Below, piece after piece: positions 27,468 through 35,285 of a DNA stretch of 64,000 nt (positions are counted from its first letter, which is position 1; each line of letters starts with the position of its first letter). The position numbers and the translations under genes are program-made. Source of the stretch: Enterocloster lavalensis (GTDB lineage: Bacteria; Bacillota; Clostridia; Lachnospirales; Lachnospiraceae). The stretch spans positions 61,089 to 125,088 of the forward strand of contig NZ_CABJCG010000019.1 of assembly GCF_902364025.1 (NCBI RefSeq), read 5' to 3'. The notes under the pieces were generated by a model that did not search any database, had not been told where the DNA came from, and saw nothing but the letters and a program-made list of their open reading frames with translations.

Positions 27468-28626
27468 TCATCTAAATGTATATTGCCGGGGACGAAAAGT
27501 GGGTACCATGGCGTTGTACAAAGAACGGTCTGCCGCGTTCGAATATGACAAAGAGTGGCTGATTGATGGTTTTGCAATCAGCCCATTTTCCCTGCCCTTG
27601 GAACAGAAAGTATTTATTCCGAAAATAGATCCGTTTGAAGGGATTTTCGGAGTATTTGCGGACAGCCTGCCCGATGGCTGGGGAAGGCTGTTGGTGGACC
27701 GCTTTATGCAGAAGAATCATGTAGATCCCAAAACATTAGGGAATTTAGAACGTTTGGCGATTGTGGGTGCGACGGGAATGGGTGCCCTGTCATACGAGCC
27801 GGATTACCATTTTGGAAGTGACGAGGTTTGTCAGGATTTAGACAGGATGGCGGAGGAGTGCGCCAAAATTCTAAAAAGACAGTCCTCAGATCATCTGGAT
27901 GAACTGTTTGTGATGGGAGGCTCTTCGGGAGGCGCCAGGCCCAAGATATTTACCCAGATAGACGGTGAAGAATGGATCATTAAATTTCCATCCCATAGGG
28001 ATGACCCGGAACTGGGAAAGCAGGAATATAATTACTCTCTCTGTGCAAAGCAATGTGGAATTGAAATGACTGAGACCCGGCTGTTTTCTTCAAAGCAATG
28101 TGCCGGATATTTTGGAACGAAACGTTTTGACAGGACGAATACTTCTGAAATAGATGGGGGGATTCAGAAAATCCCCATGATATCGGTCAGCGGATTGCTG
28201 GAAACTTCCCATCGGATTCCCAATCTGGATTATAGTATTCTAATGAAACTGACTTTGGAGCTGACAAAAGACTTTGGGGAAGTAGAAAAGCTGTTCCGCC
28301 TGATGTGCTTCAACATATTTGCGCACAACAGAGATGATCATTCCAGGAACTTTTCCTTTCTGTACAGCGAGGAAGAAGACCGCTGGCGTTTGTCTCCGGC
28401 TTACGATCTGACATACAGCAGCTCCATCGGAGGAGAGCATGCAACGACTGTATTTGGAAACGGGGTAAATCCAGGAATGGGGGAGATACTGGCGATTGCG
28501 GGAGAAATCGGGATCAAGGAAACACGTGCAAAAAGAATTGCCAATGATATCAGGGAGTGCGTAGACACACACCTCAGTACCTACCTGACAAATACCAGTG
28601 GTACGCCTCATGGATTTGTAGTATAA
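27451..28626 (+). CDS. hipA: HipA-like serine/threonine kinase toxin
   Basis: About 391 residues. I place the start at GTG 27451, behind GAGGAG and inside the hipB end; an ATG further upstream would add a basic, unlikely N-terminus. The N-terminal HipA domain (FGVFADSLPDGWGRLL) is followed by the glycine loop SSGGARPK, the catalytic segment HNRDDHSRNFSF and the SPAYDLTYS metal site. HipA kinases phosphorylate glutamyl-tRNA synthetase or other targets and arrest growth, giving persistence. All key residues look intact. gltX, the classical target, is also in this window at 44267, but that is coincidence as far as can be seen. Confidence 0.88.
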   Translation, partial: FVRTINHLNVYCRGRKVGTMALYKERSAAFEYDKEWLIDGFAISPFSLPLEQKVFIPKIDPFEGIFGVFADSLPDGWGRLLVDRFMQKNHVDPKTLGNLERLAIVGATGMGALSYEPDYHFGSDEVCQDLDRMAEECAKILKRQSSDHLDELFVMGGSSGGARPKIFTQIDGEEWIIKFPSHRDDPELGKQEYNYSLCAKQCGIEMTETRLFSSKQCAGYFGTKRFDRTNTSEIDGGIQKIPMISVSGLLETSHRIPNLDYSILMKLTLELTKDFGEVEKLFRLMCFNIFAHNRDDHSRNFSFLYSEEEDRWRLSPAYDLTYSSSIGGEHATTVFGNGVNPGMGEILAIAGEIGIKETRAKRIANDIRECVDTHLSTYLTNTSGTPHGFVV

Positions 28627-28730
28627 TTAAGGAAACGTAGCCCTTATCATCAGCCTGGCGGCTGGTGACAAAGTATCATATTACCTGAATTGTAAAAAGT
28701 AAAGTTGAACAACACGAGGAGGTATTGGAA

Positions 28731-29291
28731 ATGAGAAAGAACTTCGGAGCAAAACCCTACCTGTACCCGCAGCCGGTGCTCATTGTAGCCACCTACGGCG
28801 AGGACGGAACCCCGGACGCCATGAACGCGGCCTGGGGCGGGATCAGCGACACCACGGAGATCGGCATGTGCCTGAGCAAGGGCCACAAGACGGTGAAAAA
28901 TATTCTGGCCCGGGGCGCGTTCACGGTCAGCATGGCGGACGAGGCCCATGTGACGGAGTGCGATTACCTGGGACTGGTGTCGGCCAACGACGTGCCGGAT
29001 AAGCTGGCCAGAGCCGGATTTCACACCACCAAAAGCGAGCTGGTGGACGCCCCGCTGATCGACGAGCTGCCCCTGTCCCTGGAGTGCAGGCTTTTGAGTT
29101 ATGATCCCGCCACCGGCCATCTGTTTGGCGAGATTGTCAACGTCAGCGCGGACGAGCGGATTCTGAACGAGGCGGGAAAGGTCGATCCCGAAAAGCTTTG
29201 TCCCATCACCTTTGACCCCTTCAACAACGCCTACCTGAAGCTTGGCGAAAAGGTCGGCAATGCGTTCAAGGACGGCAGCCGGCTGAAATAG
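28731..29291 (+). CDS. Flavin reductase-like FMN-binding protein
   Basis: 186 residues from the ATG behind AGGAGGTATT; a TTG six bases upstream is less likely. The sequence (PQPVLIVATYGEDGTPDAM, NAAWGGIS, SKGHKTVKNI, GAFTVSMAD) is of the flavin reductase/FMN-binding split-barrel family found widely in anaerobes. These proteins bind FMN and reduce flavins or small acceptors with NAD(P)H. Specific partner unknown. The next gene follows within 25 bases, so the two are probably co-transcribed. Confidence 0.85.
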   Translation: MRKNFGAKPYLYPQPVLIVATYGEDGTPDAMNAAWGGISDTTEIGMCLSKGHKTVKNILARGAFTVSMADEAHVTECDYLGLVSANDVPDKLARAGFHTTKSELVDAPLIDELPLSLECRLLSYDPATGHLFGEIVNVSADERILNEAGKVDPEKLCPITFDPFNNAYLKLGEKVGNAFKDGSRLK

Positions 29292-29314
29292 GCAGCTTGC
29301 AGGAGGATAAAAAT

Positions 29315-29746
29315 TTGGACGGATTGGAGCGTTTTGTGCAGGCCCAGGCGGACAGTTATGCCCGTGCCTTGCGGGATATCAAGAGCGGCCGCAAGACAAG
29401 CCATTGGATGTGGTATATTTTTCCACAGCTGAGCGGGTTGGGGCACAGCCAGACCGCCCGGTATTACGCGATCAGAGACCGCGCTGAGGCGGAGGCGTAC
29501 CTGGCTCACCCGGTTTTGGGAAAACGCCTGTTGGAGATATCCTCAGAACTGCTGAAGCTGGAGTCCTCCGATGCCACAGCGGTCATGGGCTGGCCGGACG
29601 ACTTAAAGCTGAAGTCCTCGATGACGCTGTTCAGCCTGGTGAGCCGTGAGCCCGTATTCCGGCAGGTGCTTGAGAAGTATTTCAGGGGAGAAGAGGACGT
29701 GTATACGGTGCAGGCAATATCGCGGCAGGCGGACGGTTTTAATTAA
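29315..29746 (+). CDS. DUF1810 family protein
   Basis: 143 residues. TTG at 29315 lies at good distance from AGGAGG and gives MDGLERFVQAQ, the usual start of this family; a TTG 18 bases upstream would overlap the ribosome binding site. SHWMWYIFPQLSGLGHSQTA and MGWPDDLKLKSSMTLF are family signatures. The family is small, all-helical and cytoplasmic, with no settled function. Confidence 0.8.
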   Translation: MDGLERFVQAQADSYARALRDIKSGRKTSHWMWYIFPQLSGLGHSQTARYYAIRDRAEAEAYLAHPVLGKRLLEISSELLKLESSDATAVMGWPDDLKLKSSMTLFSLVSREPVFRQVLEKYFRGEEDVYTVQAISRQADGFN

Positions 29747-29765
29747 GTAAATAGTCAGAACAAAG

Positions 29766-29799
29766 AGACGTGAGGTCGATTGAGGCCCCGCGTCTTTTT
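29766..29799 (+). terminator. Terminator after the DUF1810 gene
   Basis: AGACGTGAGGTC (29766-29777) pairs with GGCCCCGCGTCT (29784-29795), twelve pairs including wobbles, followed by TTTTT. Confidence 0.88.
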
Positions 29800-29831
29800 G
29801 GCTGCTGCAATGGCCGTTGCTGCGGAATTGG

Positions 29832-29880
29832 TTGACAGACCGTTTTTGCTGTCCTATAATAGAGGTATACAAATGTATAC
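29832..29880 (+). promoter_or_regulatory. Consensus promoter with BlaI-type operator
   Basis: TTGACA at 29832-29837, 17-base spacer, TATAAT at 29855-29860: both boxes perfect. Directly downstream, GTATAC-AAAT-GTATAC (29865-29880) is a dyad containing TACA-AA-TGTA, the core of BlaI/MecI operators. Repressor bound there would block initiation, so the blaI-blaR1 pair is probably autorepressed. Confidence 0.85.
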
Positions 29881-29911
29881 TAATTTGGAAGTTTGAACGG
29901 GAGAAAACGCC

Positions 29912-30295
29912 ATGAAAAAAATCGGTTTGTCGGAGACGGAGTGGAAATTAATGGATGCGCTTTGGGAGGAACCGCCCAAAACCATCACACAGCTCACCAA
30001 GGCGCTGGAGGAGAACACCGGGTGGGGAAAGAACGTGATTATCACCATGCTGAAGCGCCTGGAAGCCAAAGGGGTGGTGCGCCACGAGGAGGGGGAGCGG
30101 GCCAAACAGTTTTACCCCGCGGTTTCCCGGGAGGATACGGCGCTGGAGGAAACCCGGGGATTTTTGAATCGGGTGTACAACGGCAGCCTGGGACTGATGG
30201 TGGACGCCATGGTGAACAGCCGGTCGCTCTCGGACCGGGAGATCGAGGAACTGAAAGAGATTCTGAAAAAGGCGGAGGAGGGGCGGAATGGTTGA
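29912..30295 (+). CDS. blaI: BlaI/MecI family repressor
   Basis: 127 residues of the penicillinase-repressor winged-helix family: LSETEWKLMDALWEEPPKTI, read from residue 5, then NVIITMLKRLEAKGVVRHEE and a C-terminal dimerisation helix region. In known systems the dimer represses until the membrane protease BlaR1 triggers its cleavage. The operator just upstream and the overlapping BlaR1-like gene support this. No beta-lactamase gene is in the window, so the signal may be another form of envelope stress. Confidence 0.9.
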   Translation: MKKIGLSETEWKLMDALWEEPPKTITQLTKALEENTGWGKNVIITMLKRLEAKGVVRHEEGERAKQFYPAVSREDTALEETRGFLNRVYNGSLGLMVDAMVNSRSLSDREIEELKEILKKAEEGRNG

Positions 30296-32390
30296 AACTC
30301 TGATTACATCATCCGCGTTGATTGCGGGAATCTGCGCTTGCCGCCTGCTGTTTAGCGGGCGGATTAGCCCCAGGATTATGTACGCCATGTGGGGACTGCC
30401 GGCGCTGCGCCTTTTGATGCCGCTGTTTTACCCCGCGGACCGGTGGCTGAAAACGCTGAGAAGCTCCTTCAGCGTGATGAACGCGGTGGACCGCCTACAC
30501 GAGCAGGTGATTGCGGGCACGGAAATGGAGCCGCTTGTGGACAATATTCTCACCGGCCGGGTCAGGGGATACGTCAATCCCAGTACGCTGCCCCAGAAGC
30601 TGGTGGGGGTGGACTGGCAGTTGGTGTTTCTGGCGGTCTGGCTGACCGGGAGCGCGGTGCTGCTGGTGTGGATTTTGTGGGTGAATTTTCATTTCGCGGC
30701 CAGACTTCGGCGGACCAGGGTGCGCTGCCGGGGCGCAGTCTACGGCGTTACCCATCTGCCGGTCTACCGCGCGCCGGATCTGCGGTCGCCGTGTCTGGTG
30801 ATGTTTTTGGGCGAGCAGTCCATTTATCTGCCCGAAGATCTGGAGGCGGAACCGGAGCAGATGAAACATATTCTGATCCATGAGACGTGCCATGCCCGCC
30901 ACCTGGATCCGGTGTGGGGAGCGCTGCGCTGCATGCTGGTCTGCGCGTACTGGATCAATCCCTTTGTGCTTCTGGCCGCCTATCTGTCCAAGCGCGACTG
31001 CGAGCTGGCCTGCGACGAGGCGGCGGTGAAGCGGCTGGGAGAAGAAGCGCGGTTTGACTACGGCCGGACGCTGATCGCCCTGACGGCCGGAAAACGGGCG
31101 TTCTCCGACTTGTTCTGCATTTCCGCGGATTTCGTGTTTGGCCGCAAGACCATGAAGGAGCGCATCACGCTGCTGGCGGCACGCCCCAGGACGACGGCGC
31201 TCACAGCCGCTTTGATTCTGGCGGTCTCCGCGGCGTTGATCGCCTGCACCTATACCGGCAGAGCCGCCCAGGGTGTGCAGAAGCGGACCGGGCTGTGGGC
31301 GGAGTATTTCTGCAGCCGGGACGGGCGGGCCCTGGCTGGTCTGTACAGCCCGGAACGCCAGGCCGGTTTTTATGAGATGGAGCCGGTGAGTACGGATGAG
31401 AGCGGGAACTACCTGGGCTTCGGCTGGTCCAGCCCCTGGCCCATGGACGGGCGGTACGACATTCAGGTGGAGGGCACGCGAGCTCAGATTACTTACTACG
31501 CTATGACGTCGGAGCCCCACCTTTGGGTGTGGAAGGAAACCCTGGAATGGGAGAAGTCCGATGGGATTTACTATGTGGAACGGGAAGCCCTTTCGATTTT
31601 TGACGCGGTTTCCGGCCTGACGGAATTTGAGGCTGCCTACGGGCAGGGGATTGAAGGGACGCCCTTGGATTACCGGACCAACGGCATGGGAGCTGCCCTC
31701 AATGAGAATGTAAAAGGCGATCCGGTTATGGCGTTTTTAGCTGCGCCGGAGACGGCAGGCCCCTATTTGCTGAATCTGGAGGGCGGGAGCGCTGCCGCCG
31801 AAACGGTTGGGGATCAGTCCTCGGTTACATATGAGTTCCGGGATGGAAGCGGCGTTGTGATCCGGATGGAGCGCCCCTTTGGCGCTGACGGAATCTGGGT
31901 GCCCACCGGGTGGAGCGGCGCGGTGGAAGCGGCGGATGATGCACAAGTTGACGGGGCGAATGAAGGGAACGAGGGGGTGACGCCGGCGTCGGGAGAAGCG
32001 GAGAGTGCGGAGACGGAATTACCGGAAGCGGAATTGTCGGAAGCGAAGGCGGAGCGTGCGGAAGACGGGGCGGAGGATTCGGAGGCAGAGGCGGTCAAGG
32101 CAGTGGTCGGGGAATTTGCTCAGGCGTATTTCCAGGACGACCCCGCGGCCATGGCCCGGGTCATGACCGGAAGCGCGGCCAAGAAGATTGCGGGAGCCGG
32201 AGAGCAGCTCTGGGACCGGCTGGACGCGTTTCAGATCAAAGGAGATTTGAGCGGCACAGAAAACCGGGACCAGCTGGAGGTCCAGTGCGAGTACCGGGTG
32301 GCGGGCGAGGACTCTTACAGCTATCTTGGCGTTGAGCTGGTGCGGGAGGAGAACGGCTGGAGCGTGTCGGGATATTATTTGGAAAAATAA
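30288..32390 (+). CDS. BlaR1/MecR1-like M56 membrane metalloprotease
   Basis: 700 residues overlapping the blaI end. Membrane helices lie near residues 5-20, 27-45, 108-130 and 305-322. The zinc protease motif is HETCH (about residue 201) within LIHETCHARHLDPVWG, with the downstream glutamate in CELACDEAAVKRLG. The extracytoplasmic C-terminal half does not look like a penicillin-binding sensor. It has a region of beta-rich repeats, then an acidic Glu/Ala-rich linker (about 550-600, ESAETELPEAELSEAKAE) and an NTF2-like end. The stimulus is therefore probably not a beta-lactam; the output should still be BlaI inactivation. Confidence 0.85.
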   Translation: MVETLITSSALIAGICACRLLFSGRISPRIMYAMWGLPALRLLMPLFYPADRWLKTLRSSFSVMNAVDRLHEQVIAGTEMEPLVDNILTGRVRGYVNPSTLPQKLVGVDWQLVFLAVWLTGSAVLLVWILWVNFHFAARLRRTRVRCRGAVYGVTHLPVYRAPDLRSPCLVMFLGEQSIYLPEDLEAEPEQMKHILIHETCHARHLDPVWGALRCMLVCAYWINPFVLLAAYLSKRDCELACDEAAVKRLGEEARFDYGRTLIALTAGKRAFSDLFCISADFVFGRKTMKERITLLAARPRTTALTAALILAVSAALIACTYTGRAAQGVQKRTGLWAEYFCSRDGRALAGLYSPERQAGFYEMEPVSTDESGNYLGFGWSSPWPMDGRYDIQVEGTRAQITYYAMTSEPHLWVWKETLEWEKSDGIYYVEREALSIFDAVSGLTEFEAAYGQGIEGTPLDYRTNGMGAALNENVKGDPVMAFLAAPETAGPYLLNLEGGSAAAETVGDQSSVTYEFRDGSGVVIRMERPFGADGIWVPTGWSGAVEAADDAQVDGANEGNEGVTPASGEAESAETELPEAELSEAKAERAEDGAEDSEAEAVKAVVGEFAQAYFQDDPAAMARVMTGSAAKKIAGAGEQLWDRLDAFQIKGDLSGTENRDQLEVQCEYRVAGEDSYSYLGVELVREENGWSVSGYYLEK

Positions 32391-32420
32391 GGAACTCTGA
32401 TTAGGGTTTTATTCGAAGAA

Positions 32421-32465
32421 CAGTCGCGGGAACGGCAGCTATGTTGTCTCCCGCGGCTGTTTTTG
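32421..32465 (+). terminator. Terminator after blaR1
   Basis: CAGTCGCGGGA (32421-32431) pairs with TCCCGCGGCTG (to 32459), eleven pairs with one wobble, followed by TTTTTG. Confidence 0.9.
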
Positions 32466-32514
32466 CAAGTCGTGCCGTTATGCGGGGAAATACAGGGACA
32501 ACAGATGGAATTTA

Positions 32515-32543
32515 TTGCATTTTCCGCCATTCAGTGATAGGAT
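32515..32543 (+). promoter_or_regulatory. Probable promoter of the cobalamin leader
   Basis: TTGCAT at 32515-32520, 17-base spacer, TAGGAT at 32538-32543, about 25 bases before the riboswitch fold begins. Confidence 0.55.
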
Positions 32544-32564
32544 ATAGAACATATCGGGTAAAGA

Positions 32565-32760
32565 GCAGCTGGTGCCGAGGTCCGCTTTGCGGACGCGGGT
32601 AAAAGGGAAACAGGTGAAAATCCTGTACGATCTCGTCACTGTAAGCAGGGAGTGCATGGCCATTGTCATGGACAGTCACTGATTCCAACGGAATTGGGAA
32701 GGCGGTCATTGCGCGCGGATCTGCAAGTCAGGAAACCTGCCGGCTGTTGGTACGGGAATA
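32565..32760 (+). promoter_or_regulatory. Cobalamin riboswitch
   Basis: The conserved blocks occur in order: GGTGCCGAGGT, GGGAAACAGGTGAAAATCC (32605 onward), CGTCACTGTAAGCAGGGAG, CAGTCACTG, GGGAAGGCGG and the B12-box region GCAAGTCAGGAAACCTGCC (32722-32740). The aptamer binds adenosylcobalamin or a related corrinoid and lowers expression of what follows. The first gene downstream is a cobaltochelatase, then a corrinoid-type ABC transporter. Beyond the aptamer are hairpins at about 32795-32814 and 32841-32878 without a T run, so control may act on translation or by a distant element. Confidence 0.93.
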
Positions 32761-32887
32761 GAAGTTCCAAATCACGAGTAATTGGTTGTGCCGGTCTGCG
32801 GTTTACCGCCGCAGGTCTCTGACTCAAACGGTGACGGATTTAGCTCCGGGGACAGTGCGTCCCTGAGAGACAGGAGCTGCACGGCGG

Positions 32888-33010
32888 CCCATGGCGTTGC
32901 GCGGCAGTTCCGTGGCATAGTGCGGCAGCTCCGTGGCATTTCGCGGTAGCCCATGGCACTGTGCGGCAGCTCTGCGGCATTTCGCGGCAGCCTATGGCAT
33001 TGCGCAACCG
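32888..33010 (+). repeat. Degenerate tandem repeat, 20-21 bp period, about six copies
   Basis: Units of the type GTGGCATTTCGCGGCAGCTC recur about six times between the riboswitch and the cbiK start, with TGGC landmarks at 32892, 32913, 32934, 32954 and near 32975 and 32995. Copies differ at several positions. Each is GC-rich and partly self-complementary. The 739-base gap 32391-33129 holds the terminator, promoter, riboswitch and this repeat. No convincing small gene was found in it. Confidence 0.8.
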
Positions 33011-33129
33011 CTTTACGGCTCTGCCCAGCGCCCCCCGCCAGTTTGAGACACATCCTCCAATGCAGACAGATGGCATATTCCCCTACCTTTTACGCAGCGA
33101 TATGGCGTCTAAAAAAGGAGGAAAAGAAG

Positions 33130-34176
33130 ATGAGACTGAACAAACTGGCGGTCGTATTTGCGGCAGCAGCGCTGTCGGCGGTGATGGTGGCGGGCTGCTC
33201 CGGCGGACAGAAGGAGAGCGCGGCAGAGTCCGAGGCGGAGACTTCTGCAAAAACCACAGAGGCGGAGACCACAGCGGAGGAGACAACCATGGCGGAGACA
33301 ACTGCGGCAGCGGAGGAAATGGACGAGGAGAACTACGATACGGGAGATGCGTCCAGGGACAATGTGAGAAATCAGGATGATATTGGTGAGAATGAGCTGA
33401 TGGTCGTCAGTTTCGGCACCAGCTACAATGATAACCGGCGGCTGACCATCGGAGCCATCGAGGAGGCCATTGAGAAAGCGTTTCCGGATTACTCCGTGAG
33501 GAGAGGCTTCACCAGCCAGATTATCATCGACCACGTGAAAACGCGGGACAACATCGCCATCGACAATGTGGGGGAGGCCCTTGCGCGGGCGGAAAAAAAT
33601 GGAGTTAAGAATCTGGTAATCCAGCCGACCCATCTGATGAACGGTCTGGAGTACACGGACCTTGTGAACGAGGTGGCGGAGTATTCCGACGCCTTTGACC
33701 AGGTGGCTGTGGGCCAGCCGCTATTGACCTCTGAGGACGACTTTAAGGCGGTGATCAAGGTGATCACGGAAGCCACCGCTCAGTACGACGACGGCGAGAC
33801 CGCGATCTGCTTTATGGGTCACGGCACGGAGGCGGAGTCCAACCAGGTGTACTCCAAGATGCAGGAAATGCTGACCGAGGCCGGTTATAAAAATTATTAT
33901 GTGGGAACCGTTGAGGCGGCCCCCAGTCTGGACGACGTGCTGGCCATGGTTCAGGCCGGCGATTACAAGCGAGTGGTTCTGGAGCCGCTCATGATTGTTG
34001 CGGGCGATCACGCCAACAACGACATGGCAGGCGACGAGGAGGACTCCTGGAAAACAACCTTTGAGAACGCCGGATATGAGGTGACCTGTCTAGTCCGCGG
34101 TCTGGGCGAAATGGAGGGAATTCAGCAGATCTTTGTGGAGCACGCCAGGGCGGCTGTGGACAGTCTGGCAAAGTAG
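33130..34176 (+). CDS. cbiK: Lipoprotein sirohydrochlorin cobaltochelatase, CbiK type
   Basis: 348 residues from the ATG behind AGGAGGAAAAGAAG; an open frame reading upstream through the tandem repeat is spurious. A lipoprotein signal ends at Cys23 (VMVAGC). A Thr/Glu/Ala-rich acidic linker (about 30-75) follows. The chelatase body has LMVVSFGTSYNDNRR, VIQPTHLMNG with its metal-ligand histidine, and CFMGHGTEAESN. CbiK inserts cobalt into sirohydrochlorin in anaerobic B12 synthesis. Being exported, it may instead act in metal or tetrapyrrole handling outside the membrane, like periplasmic CbiK of Desulfovibrio. It is the first gene under the cobalamin riboswitch. Confidence 0.9.
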   Translation: MRLNKLAVVFAAAALSAVMVAGCSGGQKESAAESEAETSAKTTEAETTAEETTMAETTAAAEEMDEENYDTGDASRDNVRNQDDIGENELMVVSFGTSYNDNRRLTIGAIEEAIEKAFPDYSVRRGFTSQIIIDHVKTRDNIAIDNVGEALARAEKNGVKNLVIQPTHLMNGLEYTDLVNEVAEYSDAFDQVAVGQPLLTSEDDFKAVIKVITEATAQYDDGETAICFMGHGTEAESNQVYSKMQEMLTEAGYKNYYVGTVEAAPSLDDVLAMVQAGDYKRVVLEPLMIVAGDHANNDMAGDEEDSWKTTFENAGYEVTCLVRGLGEMEGIQQIFVEHARAAVDSLAK

Positions 34177-34305
34177 CATATTTCCCGGCAGTTGATTGGC
34201 CGGAATACGCCCTCGGCGGGGCTTAAGTTCCGGCGAAGTAAATAAAAAAGAAAGATGGGGCGGTCGGGGAAATGTGCTGATCGCCCTTTTGAAGGTAAAA
34301 TAAAA

Positions 34306-35283
34306 ATGCGCATACATAAAATATGTTTATCCGCTGCCATTCTTGCCGCTGTTCTGATGGCAGGCGGCTGTGGCGGCAAAGCCGCGGGTACGGCCGGGAC
34401 GACCGCGTCCGCGGAGACGGCAGAGGTGGCAGGGACCACAGCCGGAGTGCCGGATCATTCGGAGGCCCCCGGCGGACAGAACACAAGCGCTGCCCCCGGC
34501 GGACAGGTGGCATCGGAAAATGAGACGGTCAGCCCTAAAAATGTAGTGGAAGCGGGAATGGTGCCGGTTTATGGGACGGAAATAAAGGACGGCGTTTACC
34601 CTATAAAAGTGGATTCCAGCTCCAGCATGTTCCGAATCACGTCCTGCCAGCTGACGGTGAAGGACGGCGTCATGAGCGCGGTCATGGCTACCAGCGGGAC
34701 CGGATATTTAAAGCTGTTCATGGGAACCGGGGAGGAGGCGGCGCAGGCTTCCGAAGCGGACTGCATTCCATATGTGGAGACAGCGGACGGCGCTTACACC
34801 TACGCGGTTCCGGTGGAAGCGCTGGACATGGGAATCGATTGCAGCGCCTTCAGCAAGAAGAAAGAGAAATGGTATGACCGGGAGCTGGTATTCCGGGCGG
34901 ACTCCCTGCCGGCCGAAGCATTTGCGGATGGGAAAATCGTCACTGCGGAGAGCCTGAAGCTGGAGGACGGCGTTTACACCTGTGAGGTCAGGCTGGACGG
35001 CGGTTCCGGGCGGGCAGCGGTGGAGTCGCCCGCCACGCTGCGGGTGGAGAATAAAAATGTTACCGCCACCATTGTCTGGGGCAGCGCAAACTACGATTAC
35101 ATGAAAGTGGACGGAGAGAAATACGGCCTGGCCGCCACCGGGGGCAATTCCACGTTTGAAATTCCGGTGACCGGGTTTGACTGGAGAATGCCGGTGATCG
35201 CGGACACCATCGCCATGAGCCAGCCCCACGAGATCGAATACACGCTGACCTTTGACTCCGCCACACTGAAGCGGGTGGATTGA
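34306..35283 (+). CDS. Lipoprotein with two related beta-rich domains, corrinoid-cluster partner
   Basis: About 325 residues from the ATG at 34306; a longer upstream frame lacks a ribosome binding site. The lipobox is at Cys22 (AGGC), followed by a low-complexity Ala/Gly/Thr linker. Two domains of about 110 residues look alike. The first opens with KDGVYPIKVDSSSSMFRI (about residue 92) and the second with EDGVYTCEVRLDGGSG (about 221), each leading to a strand set with ATSGTGYLKLFMG or WGSANYDYMKVDG. I do not recognise the fold by name; it could be a cell-surface ligand-capture protein. It ends a few bases before the binding-protein gene. Confidence 0.65.
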   Translation: MRIHKICLSAAILAAVLMAGGCGGKAAGTAGTTASAETAEVAGTTAGVPDHSEAPGGQNTSAAPGGQVASENETVSPKNVVEAGMVPVYGTEIKDGVYPIKVDSSSSMFRITSCQLTVKDGVMSAVMATSGTGYLKLFMGTGEEAAQASEADCIPYVETADGAYTYAVPVEALDMGIDCSAFSKKKEKWYDRELVFRADSLPAEAFADGKIVTAESLKLEDGVYTCEVRLDGGSGRAAVESPATLRVENKNVTATIVWGSANYDYMKVDGEKYGLAATGGNSTFEIPVTGFDWRMPVIADTIAMSQPHEIEYTLTFDSATLKRVD

Positions 35284-35285
35284 CG

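Noticed and set aside
24364..29911. Search for a CD-NTase or ubiquitin-like CBASS partner near the SAVED gene
   Set aside because: All neighbouring genes have other clear identities and no nucleotidyltransferase GS-x9-DxD-type motif was seen.
32953..33129. Longer cbiK start reading through the tandem repeat
   Set aside because: It would bury the lipoprotein signal 60 residues inside the protein, and AGGAGG stands directly before the ATG at 33130.
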